A stretch of 64,000 bases of DNA from Sitta carolinensis (Eukaryota > Chordata > Aves > Passeriformes > Sittidae), in NCBI GenBank assembly GCA_032173965.1, contig CM063283.1:20006501-20070500 (forward strand), in the 5' to 3' direction. The notes beneath the pieces are model-generated. The model was not told the DNA's origin. It saw only the letters and a list, made by a program, of their open reading frames with translations, and ran no database searches. The translations under genes and the position numbers were made by a program. This document shows positions 1-13,902 of the stretch, one piece after another (the stretch's first letter is position 1; every line of letters begins with the position of its first letter).

Positions 1-3000
1 GAAAGAAATGGAGCTAATATTAGGCCTGATTTTCTTGCTCCTTTGTCAGAGGCCGTTATGGATTTAACAGTTTTTGATATCTAAAATGTTGCCCTTCTAA
101 TCCTGTTTTTTCACTAAATTTCAAGAGAGATGATAGGATTACCACTTTGGGTTTGGTTTGGGCGTTACAGTCTCCACACTAGTGATTACAATAAACTAGG
201 ATCCTCAGCTTCAGATCACTGCTTGATGTCCTCTTATCCTGGAAATTAAATTATGCTGATTTAAATGTCTGCATCCGTTGTCTTTCCAAAACACACAGCT
301 TGGTTTTAAAGATAAATGCTTGCCATTTTGGGACAGAGTCTGTGCTAGGTTTAAGTTCATTTAGCAAAGCTTTTTTATTGGAGCGGCTCATGTAACTTCT
401 TAACATGCAAGAAATTATTAAGCTTTCACTTCCTCCCCTCCCATTTCCTGTTTGGATGTTGAAAGGAAGCCCTGATTGCTAATTTGTGATTAGCCAGCAA
501 CCCAGAGTGAACTTAATCCTGTGGGTTTGTGTGGTGCTTGCCTATGCAGATACAGCCTCACTTGAGTGGGGTTGCTGCAGCTCATGTTTTATGGGGAGAG
601 CTGTAAACAATCTGCTCTTCTTTCCGTGAATTCATGACCTGCCTTCTGAGAACAGAGGTAGTGCCTGGCCTGCCAGAGCTTGGGAGGCAACACAAAAACG
701 TTGGATGCTGCAGGAGAGAAGGGACTCACGAGGGTGTTTTTCCAGTCTTGCTTGCCCAGGAGGTGGCACTGTGCAATAGTGGGATTTTTACCTGCAGTGT
801 TTGTCTTCTGACCCGAATGTGATTGTTTGAGACTTGACAGATGAATTAATTCCTTAGCCAATAGAAACAGAGGGAGTTGTATTTCTTTTAGGATGCCTCG
901 ACTCTCTGCCGTTTGAAATGCATCATACTATCTGCTTTGCACTCCTGCGTTAGGGAACTGACCTTTGTAAATATTCTTGTGTAGTCAGGATCAGAACTGG
1001 ATTTGTGGGTGAAATCATTCTGGCCACAAAAGAAGTGGTGATATCTTCGGAGCTTCTTAACTTCTGAGCCTTTTGTGCAAGTGCTTTGTGTCCCCCTTGA
1101 TATTTCCCAGACCTACTACTGACAGAGCAGCCAAAACAAAGAGTTAGGTACATGTAGCATGTGCTAGAAAATGAGAAAGTTTTGAGGAGTCTCTGTGGGA
1201 TCTCTCTGTCCTGCATGCATCGAGCTATGTGCCTGTTAGAGTACTGGGTTGCTCTGGTTTAGTGCTTGTGTATAACACAGTGCTTTTTTAAGGGATCTCT
1301 TACCCCACCTGCAAGTGCCTGACCTGACTTGCGCTGCCAAACTCAGGCCAAGACAGCTGAGATAAATCTAGAAAATCTTCCAGGTCTTTCATTTTTATAA
1401 TGGTGATAAGCTGAGACCATTTTCATTTCTCCCTCCAATAACAGCCTGAGATTAGGAGCACATATGGAGCTGTGGGTAATTCTCATCTTGGAATGGATAT
1501 ACTACTTTACACAATCTCAGGCAAGCTTATTAACCTTCTTATTTTAATTCTCAGAAAGGTGACAAGGGGTAATGCTTTCATAACACAAGAAATACAAGAA
1601 CATATTTGTCACACAATGTAACAAATATGCTCACAATATACCTTGGAGATAGAAATGTTACAGGAATGTGAAATACTTTTGTTATTATTAATCAAATCTT
1701 AAGTTGCCTATACAGCTATAACAAAGGCCTCTTAGCAAACACATCCTTTGAAATAGCCTGACCCTTTCCACTTTCTCAGAGACATTAATAGTTTCCTGGC
1801 TCAGTGTTTTAGGAAATGTCGTCATAGTCTGGAGGAACCAATAAAAACATAAGTCACCTATTTTGTCTGATCATTTTACGCCAGGATATTTGAGGCTGGA
1901 AGCTGTGGAGGGGTAGGAGGGGACTGCTTTGTTTGTGTGGGTGGAAGATGTAGAGAATTTAATACTGCTTTAGTATAACTTTACATATTAGAACTCTAGA
2001 ACTGTGTGAAAAATAGTATATTTTGAGTTTATAGAGAGAGGCTTTTGGTAGTTTTTGTAACTATTTAATGATTTTTTCTTCTTCCTATGCCATTTATTGC
2101 TTCAATGCCTGATGAGAGGGATGTTGTCTTTGGGGAAGAGTGTTCTGTTGCTTTTAGGTGTTCTTTGTGCTTTAATAAAGAGGTAAGAGCTCTTAAGAAA
2201 TGACAGTGCCTTAAAACAAATGTTGGTAGCTGATTATTACAATATGATTAGTGGGACAGTAGCTTATTTGGTATGGTCAAAGGAGACCATTTCCTACAAG
2301 CAGAAAATATAGTTACTTAAGTTAAAGATCTACTACTGTATGAAATCTTAGTACAAAGCATCATTACATGGCATTGTGAACAGCAAACCGTGAGCGTCTG
2401 CAGCAGGCATCGGGTGACACTTTGTTCTCCATTGTAAACACCAGCATTTACAGTGGGACAAACACTGCCATCCTTCCATGGTTTTGATTCTCTCCCTTCT
2501 GGGGCAAAGCTTCCAGCAAGTGTGTCAGTCCTGGCTGTGCTCTTTTGGCTGTGGAGAGCAGATATGCATTGTAATTTTTCCCCTACTGTGCTGCTGTCTG
2601 CTGCAAGCCTCGCAGTTTAGCCCCTCAGAGTTAACGTCTCTGTTACTGCTGATTTACGTGTGGCCGCATGGACCTGGGAAGGGCTGCTCTGACCCCACTT
2701 ATCCTCTGCCTCTTCCCAGAGCATCCTCCAGAAAGGACCAAAGTTTTTGCCCGTTTTTGGGAAGTCATGCTCTGTGTTTTGTCTTCTGTATTCCATCAGC
2801 GTTGGAGACCAGTGTAATGTTTGTCAGCAGTCTAGAGAAACTGAAGGATAACACTTACTTCATCCTGCATAGCTATCTTTACAGAAACGAGCTGCGGCAC
2901 CAAAAGAGACAGCCACCACTACTGCAAGCTGCACCCTTATGTGGTCTCCTCTCCTCACCTGCCCCCAAAGTAGAAAAATTAAACATGATTTCTTTTCAGC

Positions 3001-6000
3001 TTCTGCTGTAGCCTCGAACAGAAGTATGTGCAACTGTCAGTGGTTCACTAAGAGTTCAAACCATGTTTAGGCTGCAGTTCAGGGTGTGTAAACCCCCATT
3101 AAAATGTGTTTCGGGATTTCAGAAAGATGCAAAAGGAGGGCAAGGGTACCAAGATACCCTGATTAAAGTCCAGTCCAAAGGGGAAATTGCTGCTGATCTA
3201 GTGCATTTGTGTTTTATGAATCCAACAAGGTGTTATCTCAAGACTTATACAAGAAACCAACAAATGAACCCCACGAATGAACCTTTTTGTTAACTTTAAC
3301 CAGACATCTGACCTTTATGTTTTTAGAGGCTTTTCTCCCCACCTTTCCATTTAATGTGCTGAATACTGTTTTTATTCTTTTTCAAGCTGGGTGTGCATCA
3401 GCCCTGTGGGAAAAAGACTGTGTCCTGTTACCTTCCACTCATGACAGTCACTAGGAGATGTTGCCACAGCAGAGGCATCCCCTTTGTACCTTTCAGTATG
3501 GCTTATCCCTTTTGTGTATGTTTTAGCAGGTCAGGCCTAGACTTGTTACTGTGAACTATGCCATGAGATACCCATAACAAATTCCTTCTTAAGCTGGAGC
3601 TGGATCTGTGTGTGGAGGTGTCTCTGGAGTGTCAGTATCCCCGAGCACTGGGTGACACCAGGGTCACTGCTCAGTCCCAAATCACAATATACAGGCAACA
3701 GCCAAACTGAGGCAATTTCTTTTCCAAGTAACACCACTGGAGACCTAAGAGATGTACACTGAGCAGGATGTGTAGGGGTAAATACAACACTGTTATTGTT
3801 GCTGCTTGTTCCCACGACAAATTCAGAACAAAGTGCCCATCTCAGGTGCTCCTACAACTACTTGGGAGCTTTGGAGTAGACAAGTCCCTCTTTCTGACTG
3901 CTGTCTTCCACGCTTGGATTTCATCTCAGTCTTCAAGGGGTGTAGGCCCTGATGGAAGAAATGTAACTTTTTCCCTCATCCCTGTCATTCCTGTTTCTTG
4001 GGTTTTCAGGGTCTGGGGAAGGCAGAGCTCTTCTCGGTTAAATCCTTAGTTCAGTCATTTGCAAATGGGAGCTTTCTAATTTTTATTGGTGTGTGTGGTT
4101 AAACTGTCGTGAGCCGTGCATGTAATCAGTTCTAAAATAAACATCTCTCTCATCCAGCACAGGAATTGTGACCTCAGGAAGAACCAGATTTAAAAATAAG
4201 ACTACCATTTTAATCCTCAACTTGCACCCTGCTCCCCTCAGGCTTTTGTGATGATGGCTGGAATTTCTTCATTGACCATAGGATTTTTTTCAATAAACAG
4301 TGACATTTTCCCAAACCGGAAACTATCCAATTCTACTCAAAGGGATTTAGTGAAAGTGAAACTGTAGAGAAGATGAAGGCGAATTATTTCTTACATTTTG
4401 TCTTATTCCTGTGTCCTGCCATATGACTTGGCTATAGCAGTCGTGTGAAAATGCGTGACCTGTTCTGTAAAGCTGAATATGCTGTGGTCTCTGTGTTTAC
4501 AGCAGATTCAAGGAAAAGGTTTTGTCTTCAGGCATGTCTCTACAGGGCCTAGAACACTCTTGGCTCTACATAAAAAATAATAATAATAAGGCCAAAACCT
4601 CTCTGCCAGCTAGTGAAATGAAAATGCTGTACTTCACAGTTATGTCATTGGAGAATTATATTTCATTAGAGCTGATATTAAAAACCCTGATGTCAGTTGT
4701 GAAATGTGGCTGACTTCAAATTTGCAAAACACATAGGAAATTTTTTCGTAATGTGTTGTCACTTTAGAAGTCTGGCAGTCCTTTAGGTTCACTCATAAAA
4801 CTTTAAGCTCTCAGAAGGGGAAAACCCCACAGCTATTTCCCCTAAGCTTTAAAAGCTTTGCTTTTACTAGCAAATGCCATTTTTACAAAGTATATGCAAG
4901 TAATGTTCTGGATGCTTCAAACAGCAGCAGCTGTTAGGACTTTCAGGTTGGAGAACAGGATTAAGTAGTCATGAGAAGTAAGTTATTCTAGATGTTTAAG
5001 TGGGAGCTCTTAGGAAGTCAGTGAACAGGGTATAGAATAGCAGTCCAAATGGTTTCTAGTTATTAAATGCAAAAAACATGCCTGTTGTTTTGCCGTTTTC
5101 CCTTCCCATTTGATGGTTCACAGTCTTGTGCTACTGGGAAGGATTGTGTGCACAGCACTTGTGTTGTGTTGGTTCCATCAGGTCACTGAGCTGCAGAACA
5201 GTTTCTCTGTTAGTTTTCACAAATTTATGAAATACTTTGTAAATCAGACTTTTAGTCACAGTAAAGACACAAGGGGTATATGTGAGTATATGTATTAGCT
5301 CTTATTTTTGCTTGCCAGACAATATTTAAATGTCCGGTGCAGTATGTAAGATTATTTCTGTTACAGTTATATTTATTGTAGGGGATGGTAAATGATACTT
5401 GATTCTAGGCAAGATTTTCTGCTTTGGGTTTTTGCTCAGATGTGGAGAACTTGTGAACATACATACATAGTCATTTGCTAATAGAAAAATATATTATGGT
5501 TAAACAAGCAAATCCAAACTGTTTGTGGTTTGAAAATAGGATAATGACTAGATGTGTATCCTTTTCTGCTTAGATACATCCAACTCAACACTGTTTTCCT
5601 TATTGAATACTACACTGGGCAGTAGCCATTGTCTGCTACATCTACTCAGAAGCTGTTTTGGTGCTGTACCACCGAATAAGACTGATGGTGGCACAGTTCA
5701 CATCTGGGGGCTTTTTCCCTACACGCTCTGATTATAATCTGCTTTCTCCACATTGAGTTTTTTACCAGATTTTTAGGAGTTTGCTATTTTCAGGACTCCT
5801 GTCTTTTGAAATCTGCCAGTAGCAACAAGGGACAATATCTGATATACAATTATAAAACATCCTGTACAAGATTTTCTTTAGGAAGGAGTCTCCAATCAAC
5901 CTGGTACAACCTTTCTTACAGGTCTATCCAATTGTGTATAGTAGCATTTCTTAAAATTCACTGGGGTTAATGGCATTAAAGTGGTGAATCTTAGTAATGT

Positions 6001-7228
6001 GAAAGCTGTTCTGTGGACAGACGGCTGAAATGCCAGTTAATCTCTGGCTGGGCAGATGCAGCTGTTCCTTTTTTACTTTGTCAGCCTACTTGTGTGAGCA
6101 GGTCATTGTCTCTTTGGTGAGACAAAGGAGTGGGATGCTTTGTGTAAGGGTTAGATCAGCCTGTGGGATCAGGGTCTGCTTAAGGGAGTTTGTTTTTATC
6201 AGCACATTCTGAGGCAAGTGGTAACTGGATGGTTTGGATTATGAAAAGTCCTTAAGTGTGCATATGTTCAGCTTGTTAGCTTCATGTACTTGGGGACTGT
6301 AAAATCAGTGACAAACCCGCCTTTTCTTTTTTTTCTTTCTTGATTTTTTTTTTGGTTGGTTGTTTTGGTTTCTTTTTCTTTTGGTGAAAATAGTAAAGGC
6401 ATTGAAAAACTTTCTGGAAACAGAAAACATTCCCAGCTTTTATGGATATGTGGTTAGCCAGCTCTTGCTTGTTCCCTTATAAGCAATATTCTTAACGGGA
6501 AGAAGTTGCTACTATTTCAGGTCAGTGTGTGTGTGTTTTCTTTTACAGTTGCCATGGCACTGGTAAGACAGATATGTTCTGTAGTTGTTTGTCTTGTTAT
6601 AAGATGTGAATTTTATTTTCAGCACTGTATTTGCAGCATAATAGCATGGGCAGTAATTTTCCATACTTCACCAAAGTTGCCCATGTTGGAGATACTGCAC
6701 TGTTTTTTTCTTGTCATATAATGCTTTATGTGTCCACCTTTGGTGTACTAGAGTCAATAGCTCCCACGTACAGCCTTTGAATTCTGGCTATTCTATAGCC
6801 TACTGGATACTTAAGGTTAGAGACATTATGTCATGGTTGCAATCTTACATAAACACAAACCAGAGAGCCTAATCTAGCAGTTCGTTATACAGCTCAATAA
6901 ACTTGGCTATCCTACAGCTTATCTTCTGAGGAGGCACACAATGTTGATTTGAAGACTTCAGGTGATGGAGAATCTAACCCAGGTTAACTTTGAATTATAG
7001 CTACTAAATTTTACTGAGCTCTGTCGCTGTTAAAAAATGTAGCTTTACTTAAAGTGCAGCAAAACAACAGCAGCGGCAGCCATAGCCAAAATCTACCAGC
7101 TCTCCTTTGTTTTCCTCATGTTTTCTCTTTTTAGTGAGAATTTCATCACACTGATTGGAACCAAATCTCGCAGTACTCCAGCTTTTACTTATTTCTATTA
7201 CAGAAATAGGTTTAGGGGAGTCCATGGG

Positions 7229-7251
7229 GTTGTCAAAGTAAATTTGACAAC
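7229..7251. repeat. Short inverted repeat, 9-bp arms, 5-bp loop
   Basis: GTTGTCAAA (7229-7237) and TTTGACAAC (7243-7251) are exact reverse complements around a GTAAA loop. Arms of this length are expected by chance about once or a few times in a window of this size, so function is not implied. Confidence 0.85.
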
Positions 7252-8015
7252 TGGAATTGTTTTGGCATAACTAGAAATGAGTTAAGCCCAAGACACACTG
7301 GCACTGGGCTGCAGTTTTTCCCTGCTATGGATTCCTGTTACTTTGATGACACCTGTCGTTGGTTCACTGAGAATCAGCTTTACTGACTGACATGGCTCTG
7401 TTTTTCACACAGGCAACAATTGGCACAAGGCTCTCTTACCTGTACATGTGTCATTCAGGTGGAATATAGTTCTGAAGAAAGCCAGAGTTTTTATAATGCT
7501 GTGTGTTGTGTTAGCCAGATAAAGTAAAGCAAACCTGTTTTATCTTTGCATCTCTTTGGCCTCGCCTTTTTGGTTTATTTGTTTGCTTGTGGGGGTTTTC
7601 TCTAGGTTCTTTTGGTTGGTTGTTTTGGGGTTTGTTTTAATAGCTGAAAATATAGATCTGCTTTGGAGGAAATAGTGAAAGGGAAGAAGCCCATAGCTAC
7701 CAAAACAAATATGACTGATGCTGAGTCATGAGAGAGTAGTAGACCTGTTCATCAAGTTTATTAGCAATGCATGTATACAAGAAAAATGTAAAAGGATTTT
7801 CTGCTGTTGCAGAATGCTGGGTTTGAGAATAACAAAAATTCAACCCTTTCAGTTACAGCAGTGACACAGTCCCAGGCTGGTTTGGGGGTGGCACCACTTG
7901 GACATCCTTTTCACAAGGTATCTAAAATTTAATTAGGGATGAGGGATGCGCTAAACATCCACCCATCTGTTTAGTCAAATTTGCTTCTTGTTGGACAGTG
8001 TTTAGGGGCTTCTGA

Positions 8016-8040
8016 AAAAGCAGTTAAAAGCAGTTAAAAA
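8016..8040. repeat. Tandem duplication of AAAAGCAGTT
   Basis: Two adjacent copies of a 10-base unit (AAAAGCAGTT). A similar tiny duplication, TGTTGAGTC twice, is at about 48582-48600. Both look like local slippage. Confidence 0.8.
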
Positions 8041-10357
8041 CGGTATTGCTGCTTTCAGCCTTAAGCTTGCAGAAGTCACCCTTGCAAAGAAATGCTTTGC
8101 CAACCAAAGATATTTATAGAAGAGGGAGCACCTGATTTCTGTCACACCTGTTTGCATCAGTATGCCCTCATGGCTTGCTTTCTTTTAAGGTTCCATGAGA
8201 TGAACAGAAGAGATTGTTTTTCCTGTCTGTTTATACAAGAGTTAAGTTTTTAAACTTGAGACATTGGTTTTCTGAACATTAATATGATCAACTCTCATCC
8301 AAGTTAGTAGAAACTTGACTGAGCATAAGAATTGACCTAAACTCAAGTTACAGGAGCAGCAGGTGGGTTAACATCCTCTTTTTGGATGAGCCGTTTCTTA
8401 TCACAGATGTAATCTGAAGCGTATTGCCATTGTTTTGTTCTTAATTCAAATGCAGTTTATAAGCTTGCTTTTGTACCCGATAAGAGCATGTGGTCTTGAA
8501 CCATTTCAACTCTTCCAGGATTTGGGGTTTATTACTTTTGTAAGACTTCCATAACAGAATTCCTTCAGTTGGTTTTCTGTATTTATTTTATGCTTATTAT
8601 TTTGAAATTGATGTTCATCGCTGACATTTCTTGACAAATTATGAAACAGGCTTACAGTTAATCAGTATGCTGGTTTTGTTGAGAGAGATCCTTAATTGTC
8701 TCTGTTTTCTTTTCTTGGCATATACATCTTGTTTCCATGATACATCTTTATATTAAATGGCATAAAAATGAAGAACTAAACTTCTTCAAGGGATAAGTTA
8801 CAGGCGAACTGTGAGTGTGAATCAATTATGCAATTATGTGCTGGCAGTTAAGAGGTTACATAAGTTTCCAGTTTAAAAAACAAGGTGGGAAAGTTGTCTG
8901 AAGACACTTGGGGCTGTGTCTTTCCAGGAGCCACAGGCTCACATGGGATAACCAGATGCCACACAGTACCTGGGCCCTGTGGGGCTTACGCAGTTCAGTG
9001 CTGCTGCTGCTGCTTTTGCTGTGTATGACTTGATGTCCCTGTATTCCCAAAACTTGCCTTCCAAACTGTACCTCAAAGAAAACACCTTGCTTGATCCTAA
9101 TGCTATAGCTGGCATTTAGGATTGTGATGTAACTTTTTAGCAGAATCTGTTGTCAATGGTGGAAACCAAAAGAGCATCAGAGTGAAAAATATTTTGGCTC
9201 CTTAGCTTAAATGCTAACGTCAGCTCAGCTGAGCTCCCAGATTCCCATTTGGCAAAAGACAGATTACATAAGCAGCAGCAATTTTCCCCGTGCTTGGAAA
9301 GAATTGGTTGAAATGCTTAGCAACTCCCCACAAGTCAGCGGGTTGCTGTATGCAGTGCTTGGTCAGAAAGCAAAAATACCTTTTGGCAGGACTGTGGTCA
9401 GCCTGCATAGCTCTGCTTGCGTGGGCCAGGGAGGCCTGTCTGCTCTGCTGGTCACCACTCCTCTTCTGCTCCCAAGGGGATGTGCTGGACTAGCTGAAAG
9501 CGTCCTGTGTGGCAAAGCCAGCTTGGGAGCTCTGGGTGGGGCCAGCCTGAAGGTACCCACAGTTAGGGTGAATGTTGAATGAGGTTTTTGGAGTCCTTTG
9601 CCTGATAGTAAACTAAAAGTTTTAAAAAATCACAGACAAATGCTCAATGCATCTCCTAAAGCAAGGGGGACTAGCATTTGGAAAATTCACCTTTGCCTTT
9701 GTTTGGAATTTATTTTCACGCTCTCTGTGAGGATTGTTTTGTCTGATCTCAAGTGCCTCTATTTGTGCTTCCAATACAGATGCTTTTCATTCTTCCTCTA
9801 AATTATACCAAATGCTCAGTAGGAAGAGCAGATGTTTGCCAATTACAGAAAAATAAATTAATTGCAAAGGAAAAATCTGGAGGTGGGGCAGAGCGTTTTA
9901 GTTGCTAGGTCTCTCTTGTATGGGGCAATCTGCTATACTTTGTGAGCACAGACAAAGGCAGACAGAGAATCCCGACTGGTACCCTGCTCTGGGCTGCTCC
10001 CAGGCCATCACTGGGACCATCAGCCCCCAAAGTCCCACCTCCACAGGCCCAGAGGAACAGGGGCACTATGACAGGCAGAAAACTAACTAAAGACACAAAG
10101 GAAGGGATACCAGGTCTGGAGTCATTTCCAGGGCTGTCTGAGGAGAGTCTCAGCCCCAGGGTCCAGATCTGATACCCATGAGTCTGTGCCAGAGCACTTT
10201 TTGGAGGTATCTGGATATGTGTGTGACAGTCTGTGCCAGCAGCTGGAGTAGGCTTGTTTGTCTGGGTGCCAGCAGCTGGGAGCACTGGCATCCAGAAGTG
10301 GCTGCTGGGCAGGCTCTGAGCCCAGCAGCTGAAGGAATCTGTATTGCCCATATGTGT

Positions 10358-10434
10358 GGACATGTGGTCATGCGTGTGTGTGTTTAAATATACACATGCA
10401 TGATAAGGACATGTGTATGCATATAAAACAGACA
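10358..10434. repeat. Decayed TG/CA microsatellite with inverted arms
   Basis: TG-rich units (CATGCGTGTGTGTG) are followed by CA-rich units. ATACACATG (10390-10398) and CATGTGTAT (10410-10418) are reverse complements around an 11-base loop. Alternating purine/pyrimidine tracts of this kind easily give such arms. Confidence 0.7.
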
Positions 10435-13400
10435 TATTCTGACTAGTAGACCTCTTCCCCTTCAGCTGAGGTAGTGCACAGTAGGGCTGTGTTCCCTACT
10501 GAGAACATGTTTTCAGCCTTGCTGCTGGCTGCCCCTGACATCATGGGGCTGTGCAGCCTCGCTTCTTCTGTCAGCATTGTCACATCAGGCCTATTCCACT
10601 TATTCTCCTAATGAGAGCCACCTAAAATCAAGTGGATGAGGTACATGCAAACTGGAATTTTTTAGAGACTGGTAGCCACAGTACAGTACCATGTGAGCAG
10701 CAGGAGCTTGAGTTAGTGGTATGAATAGACAGTGGAGGAAATTATATGGCCAAACTGACTTTTTGGAGCAGTGACATTCAGTTGTGCTTCCTTTTCACTC
10801 TCCTATGAAAGAGTGGCCTTTGGTAACCTTTTTATGCCCTTTGAGTTTTGAATGTTCCTTATAATGCTGTAATCAGTGTCCAAAATACTTGGATAAGAGG
10901 AACAGTAACACAACATGACAACTTTCATCTCTTGATGGACGCTATCATAAAATTCAGTGAAAAAGATGCAAATAAAATCTAACAATAAATTCCAAAGATT
11001 GTTTAAAAGAACCCAACTTTTAAAAAGTGGTGCTTATTTTGCACCTGGATGCTATCACCTCTTTCCTTTACCATTGGTCAATTTGGCTTCTTAGAATTTG
11101 CCTAGTGGCTAGGTTTTATTCACCTCTGCTCTTGTAAAACCATCTGTTAATCACAGAATTTTAAAATCTTGATCATTTGGATGACCCCATATATCATGCA
11201 TTTTTAAAAGTTAAAATTAAAAGCAGTTCTCTTGCCCCAAAACAAGTTTCTATCTTGACTTTTCCTCCATTTGAAAAACTTGTGGCAGTTCAGTTAGGAA
11301 AAAGATGGAAAAAACAGGCTTGTGTGGAGAAAATGAAACTAATTACTCAGGTCTCACCAAAGGGAAAATGTGATAAGGCATATACAATCTAAATTAAGGT
11401 TTGAACAAGCTAGCAGCTGCAGAAGACGGACCAGTTTCTATGTTTTAGTACAAATAAATGGCTAAGGCTGAAGTTTTATGTCTTTAGCAGAAGACAGCAG
11501 CCTGAAGAGCTCAATGGAGGAGGTTAATAGGAAAGAAGAATAACTTTCATCATTATTTTAGGAGAAGGAAGCAGTAAATCTGCTGCAGCATTGATTTTTA
11601 GTGCCATTTGAGGTGAACTCACCCATGCTTGCTTGCTGAGATCACATGAGACGCAGACGTATGTTTTATGATAACACACATTTTTGAGGGCTTTGTGTAA
11701 GCTGCTCTGTAAGAATCCTTTAGTGTCAGTCTGTCTGTTTAGTGCTATCCTATGAGGTGGTGGAGTTGAATTTAACTCCTACTTTTGAAAGGTTTTGGAA
11801 TCTGTGAGCCATGACCTCTGGAAAAGTGTTATTTTGAAGCCTGTTTTTACATTGATACTTAACCCATTAAATTTGGTAACTGAAGTAGCATTTGTTTTTA
11901 TTCTAGCAATGGAAGCTGGATTTAGAACACTGTTTTTATAGCAATTAAGTAATCCCTGGAGGAGGAGCCCTATAGCATCCTATTTAAAGGGTTAACTCCT
12001 TGTTATGTTAGTTAGCTCTCATTTAACGCTGATGATTATGTGGGGTTTTGGATTAGCAAGACCACAGCTGCTCCCAACACCTTCTGGTGCATCAAATGGT
12101 TGTGGAAGGTGTAAGTGCAGAGTAAGGACTCATCTAATGACAGTGCCCACTTCTCCTTAAAACCTGCACTGCTTCTTAGAGAAATCTGGCCTCTTGGGTT
12201 TTTTCAAAGGATATTATGGCATGTGTGTGCTCTATCTTAATTTTTTACATGATTAGCTTGATTTATGTTCTAGTCTTTTCTGGTCATCTTTTCCCAGTTT
12301 GCCTGCAGAATTAAAAATTTACTTTAAACACTTTGGGACTTCAGTTACCACTGACAAGTACCAAAATTAAACCATGCAGTACATCTGAGTGGGACAAGTT
12401 GACTTTTGTTTTTTTAATGCTCTACCTGAAGTGTTTTGCCTTCAGTGTGTTAAAATATGAGAAATTATAAACCCAGTAGCAATCAGTTGGTTTGTTTCTA
12501 GTGTACAATTGATGTTAGCTGTCTCTCCACAAAACAGACACAGCTTGACTGACTTTGAAATAAATTACCCCAGTTTTCAGGGCCAGTAACCAAACCCAAG
12601 GAATTCTGTTTTCTTCTGGAAAAGCCATAGAAAGAAACATATAAATGAAACAGCTAAATTAAATATTGTCATCTTTTGGAAGCAAATAACTATTCAAAAT
12701 ATGCAATAAAATCTGCAGTTATGGTTACAAGAGTATCTAACTAACTTTCATTTATATTTCACAGATGCATATAAGGCCTGTTGAGGCAAGTCCAGCCATG
12801 TGCAGAAATTTAGTAACTTATTTAATTTCCTGATTGAGTTTCTTGTTTTGGTCATTTTGATTTCAGGGGGATTTGGGTCTGTTTTTTTAAAAAAGCTTGT
12901 TAAGTATCAGTATTTTCTCTGAGGAGTTAAGAAATAATGTTCAAGTTATACGTGAAGATCTAAAGTGCTACTTTACATTTACTGGGGGAAAGACTGACTT
13001 AGCTATTAGCTATTTAGAATGTGTGAATTTGCTTTCTTTGAGAGAAGCTTGCTATATCTGATGTGGTGTGTATTTATATGTGGTGTGTTGTTTTATAATG
13101 TTAAGATCTGCTTGTAAAATACCAAGAGAGTGAGAAGGTAGAGTACTATGTAGGAAATACCAAGGATGTGAAATTTCAATTTGGGGAGAAAAGTTTCAAC
13201 ATTAGGTGCTTGTGAAAATGTAGTAAAAGGCTTTACCTTAGTCCCTATATTGAGGAAGTCTAATGTCAGATTCCTTCTGTGTTTTTTAATAGGTAAGTGT
13301 CTGTGACTAGAAAGTAAGTTCTGAATTCCACGAAATCAGTAGGAAGTTTGCCATTGAATTCCATGTGACTAAGATTTGGCTTACAGTGTTTATGGCACTC

Positions 13401-13848
13401 AGACTGGATTCCTTTCTTAGTCACACTGGTGAAGCTCAAAACTGTTTGCTGGTCACTGGTTGTAATCCACAGTGGTGGGTTGCTGTACAGAAAAACCTTC
13501 CAAATAGATGAAGCATTTAATAAGGAAAGCTTTGGAAAGATTGGCTCTGCTGGGGACAAGTTTCAGGCCATCTCATCAGACAAAGATAGGTGAGGTATTC
13601 CTTACCGTAGCACAGAGAAACAGAGAACTTCATTGATCAAACCCAGTTTTTTAAGCTTCAACCAGGAATTGCTTAAGTATAAGTACAAAATATGCTTCAG
13701 TTTGTCTGTTTTCTCTTTCCTTGTGGAGCAGCAGTGAACTGTTAGTTCACATGTAGGAAGACCCAGTTGTGAGTCTGCACTGTCCATTTGGGCAGGTTTC
13801 TGTGGGTAGAGGTAGATGGAGCTTCTTACGTTTTGTGGAAATGCTCCA

Positions 13849-13902
13849 AGTGGGTCCAACCCAAAGGCCATTCCCAACCTAAATGATTCCGTGATGTTAT
13901 GG
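13849..13902 (+). mobile_element. CR1 LINE 3'-end fragment
   Basis: The segment contains GGGTCCAACCCAAAGGCCAT, then TCCCAACCTAAATGATTCC and GTGATGTTATG. It resembles the final bases of avian CR1 elements, where a 'cccttccaaccc' motif is followed by copies of an 8-base ATTCTATG-like unit. The left border is uncertain. Sequence before 13849 may belong to the same insertion but is too diverged for me to place. CR1 copies are normally 5'-truncated, which fits a short 3' piece. Confidence 0.5.

Larger units (their letters stand above)
1..13848. other. Non-coding sequence, probably CMSS1 intron 1
   Basis: No exon, RNA gene or full transposon was recognised. The segment is AT-rich with T/G-rich tracts near 6330-6390 and 7580-7630, a (TAA)n run at 4571-4589, and a G/C-richer patch at about 9900-10350 with long frames on both strands that do not look like protein. 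Assignment to intron 1 is inferred from the absence of any CMSS1 first exon between here and 51449. Confidence 0.6.

Noticed and set aside
2478..3011. Plus-strand frame of 177 residues
   Set aside because: Rich in Cys, Leu, Ser and Pro with no domain, no good splice borders and no recognisable similarity; it looks like a chance frame.
9905..10435. Minus-strand frame of 176 residues
   Set aside because: It lies on a G/C-rich patch plus a CA microsatellite (THTHDHMSTHM-type low complexity); overlapping frames on the plus strand are equally open.
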